From the NCBI GenBank assembly GCA_963854835.1, contig OY978529.1, positions 4,064,501-4,128,500 of the forward strand: 64,000 nt of DNA. Direction: 5' to 3'. Source of the DNA: Megamerina dolium (lineage: Eukaryota > Arthropoda > Insecta > Diptera > Megamerinidae). Below, in pieces: positions 45,305 through 54,640 of this stretch. A program made the position numbers and the translations under genes. The notes beneath the pieces are model-generated. The model saw nothing but the letters and a program-made list of their open reading frames with translations. It made no database searches and was not told the DNA's origin. How positions within the stretch are numbered: position 1 is the first letter of the stretch; each line of letters starts with the position of its first letter.

Positions 45305-46208
45305 GGAAAGCTTAACATTGGCAGTACCGAAGCTTCGATACCCTACATTGTGACTGATAGAGGTAATTTCGAAAAAAAAAAAAAACAAATATGTGTGATT
45401 TTCATCTGAAAATGTGCACCTTCAAGCATACTTACTCAATGGTCAAAATGATCGTAAGTATATATGTAAAGGACAGTCGAAAATAAAGTTTTATATGAGA
45501 GATTTATTTATTAGTAAATATAATCACATGTACCAAGTTTCAGCTTGATAAATTAATATTTTCGTGCGAAAAGTGTAAAAAAATGCTTTTGAAAACACAT
45601 TTTTGTATGGGAGGTATGCGTAGTTTGAATGCGATTCAGCACTTTTTTTTTAAATATATATTAGTGAGTAAATATATTCATATATGCCGAGTTTCAAGTG
45701 GATAGCTTTACATTTTCTTTCGAAAAATATGAAAAAAGTACATATAAAAGTATACATTTGTATGAGAGGTAGGCATAATTTTTGGCCAATTCCGTCCAAT
45801 TGTTTACTCATCAGTTCATTTACAAAATTAGTTATGTTTAACAAATTTCAGCTTAATATCTCTGCATCTCTTGTGCAAAAACTATGAAAACAGACATTAA
45901 TTTGCATACTTTTGTATGGGAGGTAGGAGTGAATTTCATCCGATTTAGCCGATTTTTGGATATATTATTTCTATGGTAATAAGAGCTCCACACACAAAAT
46001 TTCAACTCGATAGCTTTATATTTACTCTCACAAAGTGTGAAAACACACATTCAACAACATAAATTTATATGGGAGGTAGGTGTGGTTTTTATCCAATTGT
46101 GCCCATTTACAAACTAATTTTCGTATTGGTAAAAATAATCTCCTGTACCAATTTTTAGATCGATTGCTCTATAATTACGGCTTATCTCGTTATGCGTGTT
46201 GCAAATAT
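45305..46208. repeat. 153-bp tandem array (family A, copy 2)
   Basis: Diverged units marked by TTGTATGGGAGGTAGG-type words at about 45604, 45757, 45911 and 46067, about 153 bp apart. The start (45305-45335, GGAAAGCTTAACATTGGCAG) matches the leader of copy 1 at 9206. The end (46126-46208, with TCTATAATTACGGCTTAT and GTGTTGCAAAT) matches the terminal segment at 11361-11444. The minus strand gives RMKFTPTSHTKVCK-like repeats as in the other arrays. Confidence 0.8.
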
Positions 46209-46209
46209 C

Positions 46210-47020
46210 AGCTCAAACTCAATATACCTTTGAGTCTTTGAGTGTAGGGATATTCCTATAGTTATGCATTTTATCTTTATTACTATTCATCTAAATTAGT
46301 TAATTTTCAATAATATGCACAGTTTTGATATTTTCTCTGACATGCTTTATACTAAAATATGAACTATTTAATTAATTAGTCTGTTCCAAATGAAAAAAAT
46401 ATTTAAAAAAAAAATTAAATTTCCATTTTTGATGCATTTATTTCATTTTTATCTAACTGTTTTTATCTAATGATATTTACTACGGCATACAATACTCATA
46501 TAGCAGTATATTTATGCATTTGCTATTTTAATTTATATAAATTTTTGAATATTTAATGACTCCAAAAAGTACCTAAAGCCGAAATGATTGTCATTGCCAA
46601 TGATTGTTGTCGATTGTCAATCGATCGCTGTTTGATCATCATCATGATGATTTTAACAGTAGTGGCGACTCTTCATAATGATGCTGGTGATGGTTGATGG
46701 TCATGCTGTTGGGAGGTGGGTGGTGAGTTTGCTTAATTGTGATTTATAAGCGGCAAAATGATTCGTTTGATTTTTATCATCATAACTTGACTTATTTATG
46801 GTTTTTTATAGCTATAATTTATATGCAGATATCTAAATATCGTATGTACATATAAGTATATGTATATATGGTATATATTTTTAAATACCCGCAGAAACAA
46901 TAACAATTTTTTTTTTTTTTTTTTTTGGTTAATAATGATTTTGAAGATATATTCTCTATATTCTCTTATGCATGTATTTCATTAATGTTGTCATCATTTG
47001 ATTGTATTTCTATTTGAAAC

Positions 47021-47059
<39 letters not shown>

Positions 47060-47197
47060 CGAATAACAACAACATTAATTTTAATAATAATAATAATAAT
47101 AGCAATAATGAAATGTAATAAAATACGAAAACGAATTTCAAATGATGAACATAAATCTGTCACAGCTATGATAGATTTGTGATGATGATAATGATGC

Positions 47198-47232
<35 letters not shown>

Positions 47233-47711
47233 GTGACTACTCATCATCAGATTTGTATATTTTTGGATAGACTTGTATAATTTCCTTGAAATATTATATT
47301 ACGTACAATAAGTATACTATACTCGAGTCAAAGAAGACCTATAAAAATAATCTAAATGAGTGAATAAAATTATAATATTCATAAATTAGATAGACTCAAT
47401 GAATGAAATGTTTCTATATGTATATATTATTTAAAAAAAAATTATTTAATCGATTTTTATTTTGTTCGAGAGAGTGAAAAAAATATTGTATATTATATTT
47501 TTTATGAAGATTTATTACCACTTATTATTCCATTATTGCATAGAAATAGAAAGTGTAATCGAAATGTTGACAAATCACAAGTTTCAAAAGTAAGATTCGT
47601 CATATCCACAATGAATTAGCTTGAAATATGAGATGAATAATATGCCAGCTGACTTTTTATTCATCACCATGCTGCAAAGGGGATGCAGGCGGTGGCAACT
47701 TCAGCTCATTG
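46210..47711. other. microsatellite-rich spacer
   Basis: T run near 46908-46926, (CAA)n at about 47021-47059, (TAA)n near 47085-47101 and (GAT)n at about 47178-47231. A 93-codon minus-strand frame with poly-His is the GAT tract read in frame. No gene. Confidence 0.6.
47021..47059. repeat. (CAA)n microsatellite, ~13 units
   Basis: Perfect ACA/CAA tract of about 39 bp. With the nearby TAA and GAT tracts it forms a compound microsatellite region to 47231. Confidence 0.9.
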
Positions 47712-47713
47712 TA

Positions 47714-47856
47714 TGAGAGCGGTACCAGAACTACTCGACCTAACAAAGAAAACAAGAAATTTGGGAAAAATTTGAGATTTTATAACATTGCCACTTTTCC
47801 CCAAAGTAATTTTTTTCAAACTACTGCCGCCATCTATATGCCTGGGACCGCCCTTG
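47714..47856. mobile_element. 143-bp mariner deletion derivative
   Basis: Both inverted ends of the 4.4 kb DD34D mariner family (GAGAGCGGTACCAGAACTAC; CTGGGACCGCCCTTG) with TA on each side (47712-47713, 47857-47858), but almost no interior: about 50 bp of left subterminal and 65 bp of right subterminal sequence. The right end has lost part of the GGTCGGGTAG motif. No coding capacity. Confidence 0.88.
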
Positions 47857-47859
47857 TAC

Positions 47860-48485
47860 TTTTGGTGTATACTGTATGACTTTTGATGTATAAGTACATT
47901 CAAAGTGAATCACTAGGTGTAAAACTATTCACAATAATTATCATTGTTTATATATTTTCATCTAGTTTTGTAGTTTTGACACTCACGCATGTTATCACTA
48001 AATAGTGAATAGTGAATAGTGAATGAAATGAATGTAATACTTGTTTGCACTTTTCACTACGCATTCATTCTGGATGAATATCATCGATTCGAGAAAAGAG
48101 TTTTTCGTCAAAAGTTTGAAGTGATTAAAATACTGTTCATCGTTCATATTTAGTGCGCACGTTGGATGAAACAAAAGTGAAAGACATTACTCAGTTATCA
48201 CTGTGGATGAACAATCTAAACATAGTAAACATTCAAAGCGACAAATGTTGATGAGCCTTTAGATAAATGAACTGACACAATAAATACTTTAACATTTCCT
48301 AGCTAATCTATCATTAATTTCGAATATGGCAATCATAAATCATCAAGTTCTTTCTAGAAGGATCTGCTGTAAATGATGGTGATCTGACATGACACATAAT
48401 GCGTGGAAGATTTTCTCATGCCTAATTCTTGATTCTTGAACATATTCGTGGTTTCTGCTATCTCTCCCATCATCAATCACGCAAA
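47860..48485. other. spacer
   Basis: Includes three direct AATAGTGAAT-type copies at about 48001-48025. No gene. Confidence 0.45.
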
Positions 48486-48490
48486 GTGTA

Positions 48491-48935
48491 TTGTCAAGCA
48501 ATTATTGCGCGTCCAAAATGCCACAGCGCGTCCACCGTTTGCTAAACTTTTATGATACAGGTTTGCTGGTAAACACCTTTCAGGGTTTCCGCCGTCGTAC
48601 GGTGCTTATTGTTGAAAATGCGGTCGGTGTCATCAACTCAATCCAGGAACGTCGACTCACTTTCGACCTCAACAATTCAGTGAGAAGCTGAGTCAAATTG
48701 AGTTGTTTTATTATGGCTTCTCAGTTCGAGCTTCAGTACAGTTGGTGTTGGACGTCGAATTTGAACAAGAAATTATATTTTCTTATGAGGTACATATGCA
48801 ATCAGAACCCATTACATCCGCAGAGTGCCATTGTGGCACATTTGTTTTCAAAAATGCTACCACCAAATTTACATTATTGGACATTAAATCACCAACACGC
48901 ATACGTAGAGTGCGGACAGAGGAAAATATCGCAGT
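48491..48935 (+). pseudogene. composite: unidentified segment plus DD41D mariner piece
   Basis: 48491-48691 holds a 66-codon frame (KMPQRVHRLLNFYDTGLLV) that I do not recognise. From about 48820 the sequence reads FKNATTKFTLLDIKSPTRIR and RVRTEENIAVV, part of the DD41D transposase N-terminal half (compare KFTLLDIKPHNT in the 29.7 kb element). It is cut at about 48936, where RTE sequence starts. The first part could be an unrecognised element. Confidence 0.5.
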
Positions 48936-48936
48936 T

Positions 48937-49352
48937 GTATCCACTCTACAAGTCTCTCCTCATGACTGCTCTTACATATGGCGCTGAAATTTGGACGATT
49001 TCCACCTCGGATGAGCGAATGCTTGGAGTTTTTTTTGGAAAGAAACTCCTACGCAAGAGCTTTGGACCTATTTGTGTTGGTGGCGAGTACCGAATAAGTT
49101 ACAACCATAAGTTGTATGAGCTGTACGTCGACTCATTAAAGTACAGCAGCTGCGCTGGCAAGGTCATGTCGAGCGAAAAGAAGAACATGCTCCAGCTAAG
49201 AAGATGTTATATTCGGAACTAACTGGTGGACGACGCAAAAGAGGCAGACTTAACCACCGGTGGAAAGGCCGAATACTGGAGAACTTGATGGGGCTTGGAA
49301 TTTCTAACTGGCGCCAGCCAGCGAGAAACAGAGAAACAGAGATGGCCACATA
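48937..49352 (+). pseudogene. RTE LINE 3' end
   Basis: Plus-strand 5'-truncated copy: LYKSLLMTALTYGAEIWTIS, SDERMLGVFFGKKLLRKSFG, CVGGEYRISYNHKLYELYVD. A deletion then removes the IDIVKRIK block, and the C-terminal CGACGCAAAAGAGGCAGAC region continues in another frame. It ends GGCCACATAAGTAAGTAA, the family's 3' signature with two TAAG tail units. Confidence 0.85.
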
Positions 49353-49354
49353 AG

Positions 49355-49755
49355 TAAGTAATAATATGGAATAAAAATGTAAATGAATTAGTTTCCATTA
49401 AATTTGTAGTACTGCAAAATTTTTTAGTCCGCTCATCGTTTTTGCGACACGCCAGAGAATCATTTTTTGCGACATGCCAAAGAACCGTCTTGGTGGTTCG
49501 CCGACGAAATTGCTCTCACAATAAAGGAAATCGCTTACAGACCATATTCGAACAATATTAGACTACTCCATAAGGTAGTAAGTACTCGTATGTGTCACTA
49601 ATTGTCACACAATTTGACTATGGGGCAGCCATATAAATTTGACGCCAACTTAAACAAAATCGTTCAACACTTCTTTATAACAAAATCAGAATTTATGTTA
49701 ATGCTGCTCATATGTACTAATACTACTCGTACATATGTTCGATATGTAAAATAGA

Positions 49756-49800
<45 letters not shown>

Positions 49801-50968
49801 GGGCCATTTGTGAGAATGACTGATTATTAGGTGACATTCTGAAGAACAAAAAATAATATGATGACAAGAAGATGATTATGATCAAAAAGATGATGAAGAA
49901 GAAGAGCAATACTAACAACAAGAAAACTATGACAATAATAATGGTAACAACGAGATAGACACTATGACAGACATTTAGACATAGAGACAGACAGTTCGAC
50001 TGCGAATTAGAATGAAGAACAATTTGAAGAACAAATTCAAACAACACACATGTGTATGTGTGTGTGTGTGTGTGTATAAAGTACATTTAGCAACAAATAT
50101 AAAACATTTAATAGTCTTTATTGTTGATGGGCCATAAATAATCGCCCCACAACAATAAATACACAATATATATTTCCTATGTTGCCCAAAAATAAAAAAC
50201 AATGAAATAAATTTTTGAAAAATCATAAACACAACAATAACAATATTATTTGTATTATTTTTTTTTGTTTTTTTTTTTTGTTTTTTGTATTAAATTAAAA
50301 CAAGTTATAAATCGTATGAAACATATAAGTATGTAGTGGGTATATAAATATATTCTAAATGTAGACGCTCACTCAAGCATCAATAGAACATTAAAAAATC
50401 ACAAAATAACAAAAGCAACCGAGACAGAGAGACAGAGAGAGAGAGAGAGAGATTGTTTTAAAAAGAAATATTGTACATCCAACTCATAGAATAGAAAATT
50501 AAAATGAATAAATAAATCAAATGTGAAATGGCATTTGATTTGTGGTTGTTGTTGTTGTTGTTGTTGCTGTTGATATTTTTGTGAAAAGCTAAAATAACAA
50601 ACAAAATGCAACTAATAAACAACCAACTGAGAAATGGATCACAATAAGCACAATAAGTTGAAGGCACTTTTTTTTTTTATTTTTGGTTTTTTGACTTTTT
50701 AAAAATATTTCTAATAAGAAATGACATTTTTTGTACAATTGAGAGGTGACAGAGCAGCATCAGCAGCAGCAACAAAACAAATGAGTGGGTGATCAAACTG
50801 ATTAGTTGATGGAAAAGAAGAAAGATATGCCAAAAAAGAAAAGAAAATCATTTGATGTCGGTGCGTGTCGAAAAAATAATATGCAAATAATGAGTAAAGT
50901 GGGTGAAAATGATCTATAGAGAATTTTGGTATGTGATACGTAGGTATAAGCAAATTTATATGATTTTT

Positions 50969-50999
<31 letters not shown>

Positions 51000-51190
51000 T
51001 TAGATTGTATAATAAAAATCAAATGCCAAATGAAAAAAATAAAAAAACGTGTCAACATAAATATATAAATAATTAATAGTACATAATCATCAAAAATCAC
51101 AATCAAAATACCAAGGAATTTGCGGGGCATTAAAAAATTCATCGAAAACAACAATAAAACAGAGCCAAAAATTTTCGAAAATAAATATTT
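49355..51190. other. microsatellite-rich spacer
   Basis: (CA)n at 49756-49798, (TG)n at 50056-50076, (GA)n at about 50430-50452, (GTT)n at 50544-50566, (CT)n at 50972-50999. Minus-strand frames of 140 and 167 codons are translations of these repeats and AT-rich DNA. No gene. Confidence 0.6.
49756..49798. repeat. (CA)n microsatellite, ~21 units
   Basis: Longest perfect dinucleotide tract in the window, about 42 bp. Confidence 0.92.
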
Positions 51191-51295
51191 TTGAAAATAA
51201 TTAAGCTTTAGCAATACTAAAGCTTACCAATAACCGACAAGGACATGTACAAGGACAGCTACAAAGTAATAGATATGTTCGAAAATATAATTTTG

Positions 51296-52215
51296 TATGG
51301 GAGGTAGGCTTGATTTTTAGTCTATAGCTGCCATTCTTCGATATATATGTTATTTAGTCACAAGAATTTTATGTACTGAATTTCAGCTCATTAGCTTCAT
51401 ATTTACGTCTGCAAAGTCTGAAATTATATGTTCGAAAATATATTTTTGTATTGGAGGTAGGCGTAGTTTTTACCCGAATTGGTTTAAAATTAGGACTGTT
51501 GAATAAGTTGAAAAAATACTTAATTTTATCGAATTTCACGTCGATAGCTTTATATTTTTCTTTGTAATGTCTCAAAACATACGTTCGAAAACATATTTTT
51601 GTACGGGAGGTGGGCATAACTTTCTTCTGATTTGGGTTATTAGCTAAAGTTTGTATGAAATGAAAAAAAAATATGTTGAGCTACCGAGTTTCATGTTAAT
51701 ATGCGCACATTTTCTATTGTATTTCATTAAAATAAACATTTCGAAACATATTTTTGTATGGGAGGTAGGCTTAATTTTTAGTCTATTGCTTTCATTCTTC
51801 CACATATATGTTATTTAGTCAAAAGAATTTTACATACTTAATTTTAGCTCATTAACTTCATATTTGCGTCTGCAAAGACAGAAATTGTATGTTCGAAGAG
51901 ATACTTTTGTATGGGAGGTAGGCGTAGTTTTTACTCGAATTGCTTTAAAATCAGAATTGTCTAATAAGTTGAAAAAATACTTCAATATATCGAGTTTGAC
52001 GTCCATAGCTTTATATTTTTCATTGCAATGCCTCAACACATACGTTCGGAAACATATTTTTGTATGAGAGGTTGGTGTAACTTTCTTCTCATTAGGGCTA
52101 TTATGAAAAACTTGTATGAAATGAAAAAAAAATATGTTGATTTACTGAGTTTCAAGTTGATATGCGCATATTTTCGTTTGTATTTCATTAAAATAAACAT
52201 TCCGAAGCATATTTT
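51296..52215. repeat. ~461-bp trimeric higher-order repeat inside array A3
   Basis: Unit types repeat in order 1-2-3-1-2-3: 51296 pairs with 51757, 51448 with 51909, 51599 with 52063, all 461-464 bp apart. Type-1 units share GATATATATGTTATTTAGTC-like sequence, type-2 share GTTGAAAAAATACTT, type-3 share AAAAAATATGTTGA. Divergence between trimers looks higher than between the 306-bp dimers at 10.4 kb. Confidence 0.82.
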
Positions 52216-52602
52216 TGTATGGAAGGTAGGCGTAATTTTCATGCTATTGAGCCAATTTGTAAATAATCTCTTCCGATGGTTAAAAGAATCGTATATACCT
52301 AGATTTCTTTTGATTGATTTATATTTACTTGCGCTATGCCTGTAAACATATATTCGAAAACATGATTTTATATGGCTAGTAGACGTATTTTTAGTCCGAT
52401 TACATATATTTTTGAGAATCTTCATTTTTAAGTAAAAATAAATATATCTACCGAGTTTTATTGCGAAATCTTTATATTGAAGCATAGAAAGTATATTCGA
52501 AAACATACTTTTGTATGGGAATTAAGGGTTAAGGGTGTAAGGGTTCTTTGATTACGTAAATACTCAAACTGAAATCAAGAAATAAATACAATATAATCCT
52601 AG

Positions 52603-52750
52603 AAACATCTGGAGACTATCAATACTGGGTGAGCTAGCTGCTGCCGGCATCACATGGGAGGCCGCTAGATCAACTGCTCAAAACCGTGTGCGATGGCGAA
52701 GCCTTGTGGAGGCCCTATGCTCCAATTAGGAGTTTAAAGGAGAAAAAAAA
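52603..52750 (+). mobile_element. RTE-like LINE tail (third family) with A tail and target duplication
   Basis: C-terminal coding end AAAGITWEAARSTAQNRVRW and RSLVEALCSN, a stop, a ~20-bp 3' untranslated part and an A-rich tail. It is flanked by AATCCTAG at 52595-52602 and 52751-52758, so this is a severely 5'-truncated insertion into array A3. AQNRVRWRS is the typical C-terminus of RTE-like elements. Confidence 0.8.
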
Positions 52751-53061
52751 AATCCTAGTTCTTAAATTTCCTATTCCTAACTTCAAATTTTGCGTGCATG
52801 TTTTAAAACATATGTTCGAAAGTAACGTTTGTATGGGAGGTAGGCATAGTTTTCATCCGATTACGCTCATACTTCAATTTATTAGTAAAAATATTGGTAT
52901 GTAGCGAGTTTCATATCCATAACTTTGAGTTTTCATACATACTATCAGAAAACATGCGATTAAAACGATACTTTTCCTCGAGGGGCAGGAATGATTTGCA
53001 TTTATTTCAGACCATTTTTGAAATTGTCTATTGTTTAGTCAAAATAATTAGATGTACTGTA

Positions 53062-53656
53062 CAACAACTGTAATGACGTCATTCTGAAGATCATGCGTAG
53101 GATAACTCTTGCTAACAGATGTTACTTTGGGCTGAGTAAGCAATTGAGTAGTCGAGCCCTCTCTCGAAGATCAAAAATCACACTCTACAAGTCCCTCATT
53201 ATTCCTGTCCTAACATATGCCGCAGAAGCCTGGACAATTTCCACCACGGATGAGAAGATGCTTGGAGTTTTCGAGAGAAAATTTCTGTGCAGGATCTTCG
53301 GACCTATTTGCGTTGATGGCGAGTACCGAATGAGGTACAACGATGAGCTGTATGAGCTGTACGCTGATATTGACATAGTCAAGCGAATCAAAATCCAGTG
53401 GCTGCACTGTCTGGGTCATGTCGAGCGAATGGAAGAGGGTATATAATTCGGCACTCGCTGGAGCACCCAGAAGAAGAGGAAGACCAAACCTCCGCTGCAA
53501 GGACCAAGTGTTGATTAAACCTGTCGGCGCTTGGAATATCCAATTGGTACCAGAGAGCGAAGTACAGAGGAGACTGGCGCCGCATTATATGTTCGGCCTA
53601 AATCGATCATCGGTTGTTATGGCCACATAAGAAGAAGAAGAAGAAGAAGAAGAAGT
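53062..53656 (+). pseudogene. RTE LINE 3' part with (AAG)n tail
   Basis: 5'-truncated plus-strand copy of the 54.6 kb family. The 117-codon frame 53093-53446 reads MRRITLANRCYFGLSKQLSS, LYKSLIIPVLTYAAEAWTIS and DELYELYADIDIVKRIKIQW, then HCLGHVERMEEG and a stop. The remaining C-terminal end is frameshifted. The 3' signature (GGTTGTTATGGCCACATAAG) runs directly into (AAG)n at 53628-53656. It truncates array A3. Confidence 0.9.
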
Positions 53657-54640
53657 AGTTGTAGTTTCTATCTGACTACTTCCATTTAAAAACTTGTGCT
53701 TTTGTTGGTAAAAATAATTGTATGTAGCACCTTAACGCCTCATGCATTAATTTCCTGTATTCGATGATGCCCGCCTCTCGGCTAGTAAATTTTCTGAAAG
53801 ATAGTATAAATTTCACCATGAGTAAAAAGTCATCGTGAAACACCTTTTGAGAGAGTTTCTCAACAAAATTCAGATAAAATTTCGTCCATCACTCAAAATG
53901 TGGTCCATTCGAGTCCTATCATAGGAGCAATCACCTGACCAATCGATTGATGTAATATTAATTTGTTTTTTTTTTTTTTTTTTTTTAATAACAACTTTTG
54001 TGTAATATGTATTTGCTTTTCCATTTCAACACTATCACATAAATTTTCTTGCACTAAAATGACATTATTCAATATATCGTCATATAAAAATGTTTACACA
54101 ACATGTATAGATACATTCAAGCAATACTCGTATGTGTTGCTATCATATGATGATTTTACGTATTTATTTGAATAGCACAAATGTTTAATATATTATTTTA
54201 ATATATTGTTGAAAAATATATATGTACGATATATGTAAATATAAACATCATACAATATATACCATTAACCTATGTTGGCCAATAGTCAGCAGTTAGCAGT
54301 CAACAGTGTACTTTGTATTGTATATGGAATTGATGCTGCTGCTGCATCAGTCAACATTATTATTAAATTTATATTGGTGCAGACAGATATTGACGAATTC
54401 TTTATGGCCGGGGCAAGCAATCGTGCTAGCTAGAACGAGTGAGTGATTAATATTTATATGTATTTATTTTTATTTTTATTGTTAGAATTTCCCGTTACTT
54501 TTGTTTTTGTCGTTGGAAATGATGCATTTACAGACACATTAAATCGAATGGGCGTAGTTGTTAAGGTGGGGAAGTTAATTAATTTAATTGAGATGAAATT
54601 ATGTATATTTAAAAATATTTAAGTTTTAAAAAAATAAGTT
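53657..54640. other. spacer
   Basis: AT-rich with a T run near 53967-53986. The first ~60 bp (53675-53735) still resemble array A. No gene. Confidence 0.5.

Larger units (their letters stand above)
51190..53060. repeat. 153-bp tandem array (family A, copy 3), interrupted
   Basis: Units marked by TTTTTGTATGGGAGGTAGGC-type words at about 51296, 51448, 51599, 51757, 51909, 52063 and 52217, then weaker ones near 52369 and 52514, and again at 52831 after a LINE tail insertion (52603-52750). The start (51192-51225, with AAGCTTTAGCAATACTAAAG) faintly resembles the leaders of copies 1 and 2. The right side is cut by the RTE fragment at 53062. The minus strand stays open over several units (VKTTPTSHTK, repeated). 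Confidence 0.82.

Noticed and set aside
46966..47247. Poly-His/poly-Val ORF
   Set aside because: Direct translation of (GAT)n and (CAA)n microsatellites.
50711..51214. 167-codon minus-strand ORF
   Set aside because: The Arg-Glu run is the CT tract and the rest is Phe/Leu-rich AT translation. No family features.
1771..54135. Apparent enrichment of the word ACTCGTA/TACGAGT in spacers
   Set aside because: About eleven occurrences by hand, against roughly seven expected from base composition. Not a clear excess.
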